Positions 9,901-17,450 of a stretch of 48,309 nt of DNA are shown here, in pieces. A program made the position numbers and the translations under genes. A model generated the notes under the pieces. That model saw only the letters and a list, made by a program, of their open reading frames with translations. It was not told the origin of the DNA and searched no databases. Origin of the DNA: Deltaproteobacteria bacterium. Its GTDB lineage: Bacteria; Desulfobacterota; Desulfobulbia; Desulfobulbales; Desulfurivibrionaceae. The stretch lies in assembly GCA_021802775.1 (NCBI GenBank), contig JAJZRJ010000020.1, positions 1-48,309 on the forward strand, in the 5' to 3' direction. Position 1 is the first letter of the stretch. Every line of letters begins with the position of its first letter.

Positions 9901-10694
9901 GCAAGCCTCGGGTGGCGATCCTGCGCGACGAGGGCTCCAACTCCGACCGCGAGATGAGTTCCGCCTTCCATGCCGCGGGCTTCGAGCCGTGGGACGTGGC
10001 CATGAGCGACCTGCTCGCCGGCCGCATCACCCTCGACGGCTTCCGGGGCCTGGCCGCGGTGGGCGGCTTCTCCTACGCCGATGTGCCGGATTCCGCCAAG
10101 GGCTGGGCCGCCACCATCCTCTTCAACGAGAAACTCAAGGCGATGTTCCACGCCTTCTACAACCGGCCCGATACCTTTACCCTGGGCATCTGCAACGGCT
10201 GCCAGCTCTTTGGTCTCCTGGGCTGGGTGCCGTGGCAGGGGATCGAGCCGGAACGCCAGCCCCGCTTTGTCCACAACCGTTCCGGCCGCTTCGAGTCGCG
10301 CTGGGTCACGGTGCAGGTGCTGGAGAGCCGCGCCATGATGCTGCAAGGCATGGCCGGCCTCACCTTTGGCATTCACGTGGACCACGGCGAGGGCTTCCTC
10401 CGCTTCCCGGACCTGGCCATCCATCAGCAGGTGCTGGCCGATCAGCTCGCCACCATGGTCTTTGTGGACGACGCGGGCAACCCCACCGAGGCGTATCCGT
10501 TCAACCCGAACGGCTCACCGGGCGGGATCACCGGCCTCTGCTCGCCGGACGGCCGTCATCTCGCGCTGATGCCGCATCCGGAACGCGCCTTCCTGCCATG
10601 GCAGTGCCACTACCTGCCGGAAGCCATGAAGGGACTCGAAGTTTCGCCCTGGCTCAGGATGTTCCAGAACGCCTATGCATGGTGTGTGAAATAA
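6903..10694 (+). CDS. purL: Phosphoribosylformylglycinamidine synthase, single-chain form
   Basis: FGAM synthase catalyses the fourth step of de novo purine synthesis: FGAR + glutamine + ATP to FGAM. At 1263 residues this is the large form with synthase and glutaminase in one chain, not the PurS/PurQ/PurL trio. The central domain shows the family block NSEHSRHGFF, then AETHNFPTGVAPFPGAETGTGG and GAGGPANVLKE. The C-terminal class I glutamine amidotransferase has its nucleophile Cys1097 in LGICNGCQLFG and the His/Glu pair in MPHPERAF. I chose ATG at 6903; an in-frame TTG twelve bases upstream is possible. Neither has a strong ribosome site, only GGGAAAC. It stands alone, convergent with vapC. 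Confidence 0.97.
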   Translation: MSAIVRQLYRQLDSHCELCFNIESTGPLPADELDKLRLILADGFLRETVTDTPALTGPRVVEVGPRLNFATAWSSNLVSICQAIGLTSVTRVERSRRYLMAEGEDLAAFVAKHHDRMTECPYPAALTTFETGVTPEAVYEIDLKSKGPDGLLDIPGISMDEWDRDFYYDYFVRKHGRNPTIVEIMDLNNANSEHSRHGFFRGRQVIDGVEQPESLFSLVKSTLTAHPKGSVIAFADNSSAVTGHALTTLIPAEPGAPSPLREQQVVYNVLFTAETHNFPTGVAPFPGAETGTGGRIRDVQGTGRGGFVMAGTAAYCVGNLEIPGYELPWEKPHPRPENLASPLAIEIEASNGASDYGNKFGEPLILGFTRSFDLQLESGERWAYLKPIMFAGGIGQIDARHTTKAEAKKGMLIVQVGGPAYRVGFGGGAASSMLQGENVSELDFDAVQRGDAEMEQKMNRVIRACNEMGDKTLIEVIHDQGAGGPANVLKELVEKSGGRIEIRNIRVGDPTMSVLEIYVAEYQERNGFLIRKENIEKFQAICAREKVACEVLGEVTGDLRFIVHDSRDNSTPVDIELNELLGNVPIKTFTDSRATTPLPALNLPAVSVKEALHNVLRLVSVGSKRFLTNKVDRAVTGLIARQQCCGPLQLTASDVAVVAQSHFARSGGATAIGEQPIKMLVNPAAGARMAVGEALTNLVWARVDDLEQVKCSANWMWAPKLPGEGAALYDAAQAMCEAMKAVGIAVDGGKDSLSMATRVGKETVKSPRELVISVYGAMADIGKIITPDLKQPGAGLLFIDLSGGKNRLGGTALAQTLGQIGNESPDMDNPGLVKAAFRAVHELIDQDLISAGHDRSDGGLITTVLEMAFAGNCGLEIDLASTDAPLAVLFSEELGLVVECGDVKAVESILAKHGVPCAAIGTSTPANQIRIRVNGETVLDEEMPLLRQWWEETSFQLERLQIGPEMAAEERKNIFDRQGPEYVLPFTPAPTAPAILKSASKPRVAILRDEGSNSDREMSSAFHAAGFEPWDVAMSDLLAGRITLDGFRGLAAVGGFSYADVPDSAKGWAATILFNEKLKAMFHAFYNRPDTFTLGICNGCQLFGLLGWVPWQGIEPERQPRFVHNRSGRFESRWVTVQVLESRAMMLQGMAGLTFGIHVDHGEGFLRFPDLAIHQQVLADQLATMVFVDDAGNPTEAYPFNPNGSPGGITGLCSPDGRHLALMPHPERAFLPWQCHYLPEAMKGLEVSPWLRMFQNAYAWCVK

Positions 10695-10709
10695 TTCAGG
10701 CTTGTTTTC

Positions 10710-11090
10710 TCAGGCGAGGCGGAGGGAAATCACCGCGGCAAGCTGGGTGAAGTGGCGGTCCTGTGTCAGGATGGCCGCCTGATGCTGGCGGGCGTTTTGG
10801 GCGATGATGAGGTCTGGGATGCCGATGCCATTCACCCCTGCTTTGAGGCAGCGGTATTGGTACTCCATGAGCTGGCCCCAGTCGATGGCGAGCGGTAGCC
10901 TTGTCAGGTTGTTTAAAAGCGTGATGATTTTTCGCTGATTCCGCAGCCGCAAAAAAGGGATCAGTTCGGCCAGGATGAGATCGTTGGTGGCTGCCAGATT
11001 TTCATCCAGCAGGGCATCCACCTCTTCGCCGTACTGCTCGCCGCTGCGGAAATACTCCACCCAGACCGAGGTGTCGATCAGCACCGACAT
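10710..11090 (-). CDS. vapC: VapC-type PIN-domain toxin (ribonuclease)
   Basis: The 126-residue PIN domain has all four expected acidic residues: Asp6 (LIDTSVWVEYFR), Glu42 (LAELIPFLR), Asp93 (GIPDLIIAQNA) and Asp111 (TQDRHF). These coordinate metal for RNA cleavage in VapC toxins, which typically cut initiator tRNA or rRNA. Length is normal. Its start overlaps the 3' end of the upstream antitoxin gene by 13 bases, so the two are translationally coupled. Its stop lies only 15 bases from the convergent purL stop. The active site looks intact, so the toxin is probably functional. The exact RNA target cannot be read from sequence. Confidence 0.92.
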   Translation of the reverse strand: MSVLIDTSVWVEYFRSGEQYGEEVDALLDENLAATNDLILAELIPFLRLRNQRKIITLLNNLTRLPLAIDWGQLMEYQYRCLKAGVNGIGIPDLIIAQNARQHQAAILTQDRHFTQLAAVISLRLA

Positions 11091-11281
11091 TGCCGGCCCC
11101 GAACGCTATCGAGGTCAATGTCCAAGTCCACCTTGCCCTTGAATGTCTTGAGTTCCCCGATTTTGCGCTTGCGTATCAACTCTTCCAATGCGGTGATAAT
11201 CACCTTGGTTTTTGTCCCGATGTGGGACGCCTTCATGGCCTCATCGAGCAGTGTTTCCGGCAAATCTAACGTGGTGCGCAT
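11078..11281 (-). CDS. vapB: VapB-type antitoxin
   Basis: The product has 67 residues, starting MRTTLDLPETLLDEAMK. This is the short ribbon-helix-helix type N-terminus (one strand, then two helices with a TKTKVIITALEELIRK segment) seen in VapB antitoxins of the DUF2191 type. The ATG at 11281 has a clear AAGGAGG ribosome site, so the longer frame beginning upstream, inside the promoter, is rejected. The C-terminal tail (LKTFKGKVDLDIDLDSVRG) should wrap VapC and block its active site. It overlaps vapC and is preceded by an operator-like promoter with two direct repeats. Confidence 0.88.
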   Translation of the reverse strand: MRTTLDLPETLLDEAMKASHIGTKTKVIITALEELIRKRKIGELKTFKGKVDLDIDLDSVRGRQCRC

Positions 11282-11297
11282 GGCTGGCCTCCTTATA

Positions 11298-11332
11298 TGC
11301 ATATAATAGTTCTTTTGTGCATATAATGTCAA
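11298..11332 (-). promoter_or_regulatory. vapBC promoter with two direct-repeat operator sites
   Basis: On the minus strand TTGACA (11327-11332) and TATTAT (11303-11308) are separated by 18 bases. ATTATATGCA occurs twice, at 11318-11327 and 11298-11307. The starts are 20 bases apart, so both copies face the same side of the helix and overlap the promoter. This is the expected layout for VapB/VapBC autoregulation. Confidence 0.65.
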
Positions 11333-11374
11333 CCGGTTTGGGCGAATGGCCGAGAGCGTAACGATGGGGGAGGG

Positions 11375-12019
11375 TCAGCCCGTTTTACGGGAACGGCGCG
11401 GCCGGTTTGCCAGCTTGCCTGGGCGGGGCTTGGGTTTCCGCTTGCGGATGGAAAAGCCGAAGTGGTCGATGGCCGGACCCAGCGGGAAATAGTGGCCCAG
11501 GCCGTAGGCAATGAGCCCGGCCTGATCGAGCCGCAGCTTGCCCTTGGTGTCGATGAGCGCGGCGGTCACCTGCACGCCCACCACCTCGGCCACGAACATG
11601 GTGTGGGTGCCTAAGGCCAGCGTCTGCCGCACCTGGCATTCGATGTTGATCGGGCATTCCTGAATGATGGGGCAACCCACCTTGAGCGCCGCCCCCGGCG
11701 TGAGTCCCGATTCCTTGAATTTATCCACCTTCCGGCCAGAAACCATGCCGCACCAGTCGGTGATCTTCGTCAGCTCCTGGCTCGGCACGTTCACCACAAA
11801 CTCGCCTGTGGCCTTGATGATCTCGTAGGAGTGGCGCTCCGCCCGCACCGAGATGGAGAGCATGGGCGGGTCGCTGCACACGCTACCAACCCAGGCAATG
11901 GTGATGATGTTCGCCTGCCATTCGGCCGTGCCGCCGCAGCTCACCAGCACCACCGGCACCGGTGACAGCACGTTTCCAGGTTTCCAGGATTGTTTTTCGA
12001 TGTTTTTTTCAGGCGGCAT
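11375..12019 (-). CDS. Flavin reductase-like FMN-binding split-barrel protein
   Basis: The protein is about 214 residues from the ATG at 12019 (MPPEKN); an in-frame TTG at 12037 is an alternative, and neither has a clear ribosome site. The family core is visible: a PVPVVLVSCGG start, NIITIAWVGSVCSDPPMLSISVR, HSYEIIKATGEFVVNVPS, then GTHTMFVAEVVGVQV. It is the flavoredoxin/HpaC-like fold common in anaerobes, which binds FMN and passes electrons from NAD(P)H or ferredoxin-type donors. The last 20 residues are a basic, proline-rich tail (RKRKPKPRPGK) not typical of the family. It is monocistronic here, so the partner is unknown. Confidence 0.85.
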   Translation of the reverse strand: MPPEKNIEKQSWKPGNVLSPVPVVLVSCGGTAEWQANIITIAWVGSVCSDPPMLSISVRAERHSYEIIKATGEFVVNVPSQELTKITDWCGMVSGRKVDKFKESGLTPGAALKVGCPIIQECPINIECQVRQTLALGTHTMFVAEVVGVQVTAALIDTKGKLRLDQAGLIAYGLGHYFPLGPAIDHFGFSIRKRKPKPRPGKLANRPRRSRKTG

Positions 12020-12063
12020 GAGTGTAAGTATCGTCAAGGGGCCGTAGTATATCCGTGGCCTGA

Positions 12064-13107
12064 TTATCTGGTTTTGAAATTCTTGAGGTTGGTGTGCGCA
12101 ACGAGCTGTTCAAGCGTCTTGAGTGTAAAAACTTTCCCTCTGGTTGCGAGGATCATCTTCTTCATGTCTTCGCGACGCACGCCGAAACCGCGTCCGCCTA
12201 TGCAGGCGATAACCTCATATTTGGGGTTGTCCAGTGACCGGCCGGCAAGGCTCAGTTCGCCGAGATGCTGGATGCGGGTCACCTTGTCCCGCGCCGTGCC
12301 GTCGTCCTCGGTAATTTTTGCCTCAATAACGACTTGCGGGTTAAATTCGCTGGGAATGATGAAGTCGGGGGTCTGGTCAAATCCCTCGATGCGTTCCGCT
12401 CGCTTCGTTTTGCGATAACTGATGCCGGCCCTGCTCAACACATCTTCAATGGCCGATTCAAGGCTGTCTCCAACCAGTTCGCTGACCGAATCGCGATGAC
12501 CGGCAAAAGGCCTGCCGAGGAAGCGTTCGTAAAGGAGCATGGAATAGGGTGCCCCCATGGCTGCGATGTTCTTGATGCTGTCAAGCCCGCTTCTGGTATC
12601 GGCCTTGTTCAGGCGATGCAGTTGGTCGTTGGCACCGGAAGGCATACCCTCGGTGAGCATCGAACATGCGGTTTCCACCAGCGCTTTCAGTCGTTCTCCG
12701 GTTGTGCCGTTTACATTGAGCGGCGTTTCCGGTGACATCCTGATTTTTCTGTCGAGGGTTCTGACGAAGCCCTGGGTAACAGAGACGCCGGTCCGTTGTG
12801 TAGTCACATACCCCCATTCCGGTGGGGTAAAGCCAAGCATCGTGCGGAGAACCACAAGGGAAAGAGGGGTCGCCACGATTGCGGGTAATACCTGTTGGGA
12901 GTCGAAATGAGAGAAAGCCGTTGTTGCCGTTTTGAGGGCCTCGTATCCTCTCTCGAACGTCGGATATTCAACAAACCCTTCGCCTTTTGGCATGACGAGA
13001 AACTCTGATTCGAGGCATGAAAAAACCGCATCGACATAGCGGTCTGTGTTCCGCGTTATTTCTTCAAACAGCGCTTCAAAAGGATACTTCTTCATAGGCG
13101 GTCTCAT
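12064..13107 (-). CDS. Putative type II restriction endonuclease (PD-(D/E)XK)
   Basis: The 347-residue protein has no membrane or secretion signals. Near residue 265-285 the segment QTPDFIIPSEFNPQVVIEAKI gives the D...(E/D)XK nuclease core: Asp of TPDF, then EAK. It is followed by a QHLGEL helix. The N-terminal 200 residues are helical and of unknown fold, probably the DNA-recognition part. Its start overlaps the end of the upstream DNA methylase gene by about 30 bases (a second in-frame ATG at 13095 is possible). Pairing with a methylase is the main support for a restriction role. I do not recognise the recognition sequence or a named family. Confidence 0.72.
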   Translation of the reverse strand: MRPPMKKYPFEALFEEITRNTDRYVDAVFSCLESEFLVMPKGEGFVEYPTFERGYEALKTATTAFSHFDSQQVLPAIVATPLSLVVLRTMLGFTPPEWGYVTTQRTGVSVTQGFVRTLDRKIRMSPETPLNVNGTTGERLKALVETACSMLTEGMPSGANDQLHRLNKADTRSGLDSIKNIAAMGAPYSMLLYERFLGRPFAGHRDSVSELVGDSLESAIEDVLSRAGISYRKTKRAERIEGFDQTPDFIIPSEFNPQVVIEAKITEDDGTARDKVTRIQHLGELSLAGRSLDNPKYEVIACIGGRGFGVRREDMKKMILATRGKVFTLKTLEQLVAHTNLKNFKTR

Positions 13108-15286
13108 ACGGTTGGCGAGATTCGTTTACGTTTATAGCAAGTAAGGGAGTTTTGCAAAGCGGCTCTTGCTGCGGAAACAGGTGGTTCTCTATTTCAGGCC
13201 AAGCACCGAAATACAAAAACCACGAGGCCACTAACGACAATCGTTTTCCGATTGGGGCCTTTTTATCCCACCTTTGCCGGAGACTCCAGATGGCGGTGCG
13301 GATAAGGTGGCCGTGAGCAATGCATCGCATGTCACCCGGAGTAATTTTGACATTCCCGGCTCGGAGTTTTGTCACATCCTCCTGGATGATCTCGGCAAGT
13401 TCATCCGGTGCATTGGCTAACCATTTCCGAGGGACAATCCCGGTTGATCGACAGACAAACACCGTGTCGATGATTGAAGAGCCAGTGCCATTGATATGAA
13501 TGGAAGCGCCCATTTCCGCTGGACAAGGCAAAGAGGCTGAACAGGTTAAGCCGGAGTCCAGAATGGCAACCACAAGCGGGTGGTATGCCGCGAGGTCGTT
13601 GTGATGATAGGTGAAAGCCAACGGCGCACCGGGTTTGAGTGCCCGCGCCATCTTTTGAAAGACAGAAGAAAGACCCTGGGTAAAGTGTTCAAGCCCCCTG
13701 TTCATGTCTTCGTTGACGGTTAATTCATGGGGCGTACGCGTAGTGCGCGGCGAAAAAGCATCGGCGTGGATGAGTCGACGGAGCCATACATAACAGAAAT
13801 CCATCAACTCTGCATATTGGACGTTTCCGAAATAAGGCGGATCAGTGAATACGGCATCCAACGAATGAGGTGGCAGTTTTACCTGGGCGGCGTCTTCACA
13901 GCGCAGCGAAATATTGCGCCGTGGTCCTTGGTGCTTGCCGTTGGGGTTATCGCCGATCCATTCCCCTTTGATCGGAACGATTTCCTTTTTGCCTTTTCGA
14001 TGTCTGATTTCGAAGGGGTTGTCGCAGTATGTTTTTGCCTTGCGGAATTTTTCGATGATGTTTGCCCAGCCGCCGCTGCCCACGCAGAGTGTTTTGTGTG
14101 GTTCAGCGATCCCGATCAGGTTGGATTCGCACTGGATGAGTCCAACCGGGAAGCCATGCACAGAAAAAATGTCGAGCGATTTTAGCGCCATGGTGTCATA
14201 GCGGCACAGCATGTTCTGGTAGCGTAACAAGTCCGAGAGATTTGTTGCTAGAGCGTTGCGGACGCGTTCATCCGTGGTCTTGGAAATCAGCCGGGCGGAT
14301 AATTCAAGGCCGAGGAGTTGTCGCGTATTGAACATTTCTCGGTAATGGGTATAGCCCCAACGTAGGAGCCGATTTGTTTCGTCACCCGAGGGGATTTCGT
14401 CATCAGGGACATATCTTGCGCGTGTTTTTGCCCTTCGTTTCTCGGCTTGACGGATGTTGTCAAGGTCTTGAGCGTCCGGGGTCTTAAAGAATCTACCGGA
14501 ATGGCGTCCCTTACAGGAAGGGCAATGATATTCAAGAGCGAATAGACGATGCCGAGGCGCTCCCTGGTGTTTGTCGGGAAAAGTGTTGGCGGTGCCACAG
14601 GAGGGGCAACCACAACGGTTGCGTCGGGCACGGCCCTCTGTCAAAAGCATCGTGCCACATTGTTGACAATTTCCCGGGCTTTTCCGGTCGGTCGTCTCTG
14701 TCAATTGTCCGCAGGCGTGACAAAGGAAGACGTTTTTGGGGTGCCTGGTATTAGAGGCCAAGAGATAACCGGGAAACAGATCGATGTCTTGGTTGCATTT
14801 CTTGCAGGCAATGGTTTTCACCCACAGGAAATATTTGGCATGCGCCTTTTCGTTTCCGCAAAGAAGGCAGCGGGTCCGGTACAGATGCCCTATCTCCTTT
14901 TCCAATGCATGACGCAACGAGTTTGCCGCCAGAACATATTCATCGAGATCGAGGTGTTCGATTTCCTGCCTCACGATCCAATATGCCATGGGGTTGATAT
15001 CAAATCCGGCAATGTCACATCCGAGTCGGTTGGCTTCTATGAGAGGAGTGCCACCACCCATGAACGGGTCGGCGATCTTGAGCCCTTTAAGGTGGTTGGA
15101 TTGATAAAAAGAGGTCGCCAGAGGGGTGTCAAGGAATTCGGCCAGCAACAGCCCACGGAACAGGGTCCCTGGCCTCCGGGCAAACCATTTGTGTACAGCG
15201 ATAATTGGTCGGTAGTTCTGTTGAATCTGCTTTTCCCGTAAGGCAAGATCGGCGATGAAAGAGATGTCGAAGCTTTTTTCTATCAC
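13076..15286 (-). CDS. Adenine-type DNA methylase with zinc-ribbon insert (COG1743/DUF1156-like)
   Basis: The frame is open further upstream, but homology-like sequence begins at the GTG at 15286 (VIEKSFDISFIADLALREK), giving 736 residues. The N-terminal block VHKWFARRPGTLFRGLLLAE resembles DUF1156-type methylases. Motif I is ADPFMGGGTPLIEA (SAM binding). Motif IV is TDPPYFGNVQY, the DPPY signature of N6-adenine or N4-cytosine methylases. Between them is a cysteine-rich insert with six CXXC knuckles (CLLC, CKKC, CHAC, CQQC, CPSC, CPSC), enough for about three zinc ribbons. It overlaps the endonuclease gene and should protect the host site. It could also belong to a larger defence locus, but no helicase or ATPase is nearby. 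Confidence 0.82.
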   Translation of the reverse strand: MIEKSFDISFIADLALREKQIQQNYRPIIAVHKWFARRPGTLFRGLLLAEFLDTPLATSFYQSNHLKGLKIADPFMGGGTPLIEANRLGCDIAGFDINPMAYWIVRQEIEHLDLDEYVLAANSLRHALEKEIGHLYRTRCLLCGNEKAHAKYFLWVKTIACKKCNQDIDLFPGYLLASNTRHPKNVFLCHACGQLTETTDRKSPGNCQQCGTMLLTEGRARRNRCGCPSCGTANTFPDKHQGAPRHRLFALEYHCPSCKGRHSGRFFKTPDAQDLDNIRQAEKRRAKTRARYVPDDEIPSGDETNRLLRWGYTHYREMFNTRQLLGLELSARLISKTTDERVRNALATNLSDLLRYQNMLCRYDTMALKSLDIFSVHGFPVGLIQCESNLIGIAEPHKTLCVGSGGWANIIEKFRKAKTYCDNPFEIRHRKGKKEIVPIKGEWIGDNPNGKHQGPRRNISLRCEDAAQVKLPPHSLDAVFTDPPYFGNVQYAELMDFCYVWLRRLIHADAFSPRTTRTPHELTVNEDMNRGLEHFTQGLSSVFQKMARALKPGAPLAFTYHHNDLAAYHPLVVAILDSGLTCSASLPCPAEMGASIHINGTGSSIIDTVFVCRSTGIVPRKWLANAPDELAEIIQEDVTKLRAGNVKITPGDMRCIAHGHLIRTAIWSLRQRWDKKAPIGKRLSLVASWFLYFGAWPEIENHLFPQQEPLCKTPLLAINVNESRQPYETAYEEVSF

Positions 15287-15300
15287 TGCCAGAGACCTTG

Positions 15301-15594
15301 CTACGCCGCGTGCAGCATGAAGTTGACCCGCACGGAATCGTACGGGAAGACAATCTGTCCTTTCTCGGTCTTTTGCAGGATGCCGGCATTCAACAGCGCC
15401 GTTACATCGCCATGCACCGCCTTCACGTCGCGGCCGGCACGGCGGGCTGCCTCGCGGATCGAGACCGGGCCGGCACCGCACAGGGCCTTGAGCAGTTTCC
15501 ACCGCTTGGTGTTGAGCACCAGCCATTTTTCCAGCGAGGAAATCTCAAACGTCCTGGTTCGCATGCCAGTTCTTTTCGTTGTCTGCCTGACCAT
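15301..15594 (-). CDS. Winged-HTH DNA-binding protein (HVO_A0114-like)
   Basis: The product is about 97 residues from ATG 15594; ATG 15564 is also possible. LEKWLVLNTKRWKLLKALCG leads into a winged helix-turn-helix: VSIREAARRAGRDVKAVHGDVTALLNAGIL, then a wing with GQIVFPYDSVRVNF. This resembles the HVO_A0114 family of small DNA-binding proteins, which often sit as the antitoxin or regulator partner of a small toxin. The 3' end is 15 bases from the methylase start, so it may also influence the restriction-modification genes. It overlaps the 3' end of a small antitoxin-like frame upstream. No toxin gene is visible. Confidence 0.7.
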   Translation of the reverse strand: MVRQTTKRTGMRTRTFEISSLEKWLVLNTKRWKLLKALCGAGPVSIREAARRAGRDVKAVHGDVTALLNAGILQKTEKGQIVFPYDSVRVNFMLHAA

Positions 15595-15712
15595 CACCAA
15601 AACGAGTGCGAGAGAGCAACAGGCGCGCCTCGGCCAAGCTCATTTCGCGGCCCTCATCCAAGTCGGATAAACCTTGGAGCACTGCCGCCATGAACTCGTT
15701 GTCTTTTTCAGG
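15545..15712 (-). pseudogene. Small antitoxin-like gene, probably frameshifted near its start
   Basis: An open frame from ATG 15691 encodes 48 residues (MAAVLQGLSDLDEGREMSL, then AEARLLLSRTRFGDG). The in-frame codons just before it (PEKDNEF) match the usual lead-in of RelB/Phd-like antitoxin tails but have no good start. A better start, ATG with an AGAGGG ribosome site about 50 bases upstream, lies in another frame and stops after MQNSIP. Removing one C from a CCCC run would join the two as MQNSIPEKDNEFMAAVLQGL. So this looks like a recent one-base insertion. If the short form is translated it may still be made. Function is inferred only from sequence style. Confidence 0.45.
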
Positions 15713-15816
15713 GGATGCTGTTTTGCATAACGTTTCCCTCTGCCCAAATGCTTTTGTCCTATTCACCGTAGCACCCGCCGCCGAGGTCTGCAAGAGGGCA
15801 TCGGGATGACAGGAGG

Positions 15817-16446
15817 TTACGCCGTTTGCACCTCGTTGGGCAGTTCGTTGGTGTCGTCTGATTTGATGGGGAAGTGCTGGGCCAGGACGATGCCGATCTG
15901 CTGGATCTCCTGGCAGAGGGCCTCGGCAGCGCGGCCTTGCTTGATGCCGGTGGCCACGTTGGCGGCGTGCTGATTCAACTTCTCCTGGCTGATCTTCTGG
16001 TAGATGCCCTGGTCGGCCAGGACCCAGGCTTTGTGCTCCATGAGCGAGATGAAGAAGAGCACGCCGGTGGCGTCCTGCGTGCGGTGGAGCCCCTTGTCGT
16101 AAAAGACCTGGAGCGCCCGCTGGGCCACCTCCTCTTCGAGACGGGCATGGGGGATGAAGAGCCGTTTCAGGGCCGGCACCTTGCCGGTGAGCCAGCCGAT
16201 GATGAGGGCGGCCAGCAGGGCGAGAGGCAGGAATAACCAGAGGGAGTCGTGGAACAGGAGGTCGGTGATGAGGAGCGCGACCATGCTGCCCAGGGTGATG
16301 CCGGCCAGGATGGCGCTCTCCGGATAGCGGTCGCTCTCGTCCGCCACCACCACCGCCACCTCGCCGGCGGTCAGCTTTTCTACGGCTGCGATGGTCTGGC
16401 TGATCCGCTCTTTCTCTGTTGGGCTGAAGAAGTTGTCTGCGTTCAT
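15817..16446 (-). CDS. TPM-domain membrane protein (COG3762-like)
   Basis: The 209-residue protein starts MNADNFFSPTEKERISQTIAAVEKL; its ATG overlaps the preceding stop as TAATG. The TPM domain shows AAVEKLTAGEVAVVVADESDRYPE and later LFFISLMEHKAWVLADQGIYQKI. Two hydrophobic segments (about 45-65 and 68-85) interrupt it after the first strand. There is no signal peptide. The domain is named for TLP18.3, Psb32 and MOLO-1, and some members are acid phosphatases. It is the third gene of a lemA-TPM-TPM operon, a common arrangement thought to act at the envelope. Specific function unknown. Confidence 0.82.
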   Translation of the reverse strand: MNADNFFSPTEKERISQTIAAVEKLTAGEVAVVVADESDRYPESAILAGITLGSMVALLITDLLFHDSLWLFLPLALLAALIIGWLTGKVPALKRLFIPHARLEEEVAQRALQVFYDKGLHRTQDATGVLFFISLMEHKAWVLADQGIYQKISQEKLNQHAANVATGIKQGRAAEALCQEIQQIGIVLAQHFPIKSDDTNELPNEVQTA

Positions 16447-17441
16447 TACCACCCCCCCGAGGCGCCGCCGCCTCCGAACCCGCCGCCGCCAAAACCGCCG
16501 AATCCGCTACCGCCGCTGCCAAAACCACCACCCCGGCCGCCGAAGCCGCCGTAATACATGCCGCCGCCGTGGCCCGAGGCCATGGCATTGAGCACCAGCG
16601 GGGCGATGATGCCGGCGAGCAAGCCGGCCGGAATGAGGAGCAGCAGGAAGAGGAGCGGCAGGGCCGCGCCCATGCCGCCGTAGGCTGCCAGCGGCAGCAG
16701 CACCGCGCCGGCGCCGGCCCCGAGTTTTTTCGAGACGTTGCCCAGGAAGGCGACCAGCAGCAGGGCGACAAAGAGGTAGCTCACAATGGGCGGCGCCTTG
16801 CCACCGGTGCGGCTGCGGCGGGAACGGGGATCGGCCTTGAATTCGCCGCGGGTGGCGGCGATGATGGCGTTGGCGCCATCGAGGAAGCCCTGGTCCAACT
16901 GGCCCGCCTTGAAGGCCGGGGCAATGGCCTGGTCGATAATGCGGCCGGAAAGGAGATCGGTGAGCACCCCCTCCAGGCCGCGGCCCACCTCGATGCGGAT
17001 CTTGCGTTCCTGCTTGGCCACCAGCAGCAGCACGCCGTTGTCCTTGCCCTTCTGGCCCACCTGCCACTGGTCCACGACGCGGATGGAGAAGCCTTCCAGG
17101 TCCTCGCCCTCCAGGGAGTCGATGGTGAGGATCGCCACCTGGGTGGAGTCGGACTGGTCAAAGGCAGCGAGCAGGGCGGTGAGTTCCTGCTCCGCCCCTG
17201 GCGAGATCATGCCGGCGTAGTCGTTGACATAGCCCTGAAAGGCCGGAATCTCCCGGCCCCAGGCCACCGTGCTGGTGGCGAGCAGGAGGAGGCCGGCCAG
17301 CAGGCAAAGGAGGACCGGGGGACTCCCCGTCCGCCTCCCAGGCGTCTGCGGCCGCCTGCGCATCCATGCGCCCGACCGCGGACGAACCCGCTGCAACAGG
17401 GCAGCGAGGCCCCGTGTGAAGGATTGCGTAAGTTGCCGCAC
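16446..17441 (-). CDS. Secreted TPM-domain protein with glycine-rich tail (YgcG-like)
   Basis: The frame gives 331 residues from GTG 17441, ten bases after the lemA stop. ATG 17363 would give a more ordinary signal peptide (core VLLCLLAGLLLLATSTVAWG). The TPM domain follows: GYVNDYAGMISPGAEQELTALLAAF, then VAILTIDSLEGEDLEGFSIRVVDQW and GVLLLVAKQERKIRIEVGRGLEG. Two further hydrophobic segments lie near 225-280. The protein ends in a Gly/Phe-rich stretch (GGFGGRGGGFGSGGSG). This is the COG1512 organisation: the domain is periplasmic and membrane-anchored. It lies between lemA and a second TPM gene and is probably co-translated with both. Confidence 0.85.
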   Translation of the reverse strand: MRQLTQSFTRGLAALLQRVRPRSGAWMRRRPQTPGRRTGSPPVLLCLLAGLLLLATSTVAWGREIPAFQGYVNDYAGMISPGAEQELTALLAAFDQSDSTQVAILTIDSLEGEDLEGFSIRVVDQWQVGQKGKDNGVLLLVAKQERKIRIEVGRGLEGVLTDLLSGRIIDQAIAPAFKAGQLDQGFLDGANAIIAATRGEFKADPRSRRSRTGGKAPPIVSYLFVALLLVAFLGNVSKKLGAGAGAVLLPLAAYGGMGAALPLLFLLLLIPAGLLAGIIAPLVLNAMASGHGGGMYYGGFGGRGGGFGSGGSGFGGFGGGGFGGGGASGGW

Positions 17442-17450
17442 CGGTCTGCC

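Noticed and set aside
6657-10424. Minus-strand open frame of 1255 codons
   Set aside because: It lies antisense to purL and is very rich in His, Gly, Ala, Arg and Leu, typical of a GC-rich shadow; no family motifs.
16440-16560. Tandem repeat or CRISPR-like array in the GGC/CCG-rich tract
   Set aside because: It is the codon pattern of the glycine-rich C-terminus of the TPM protein, without regular spacers.
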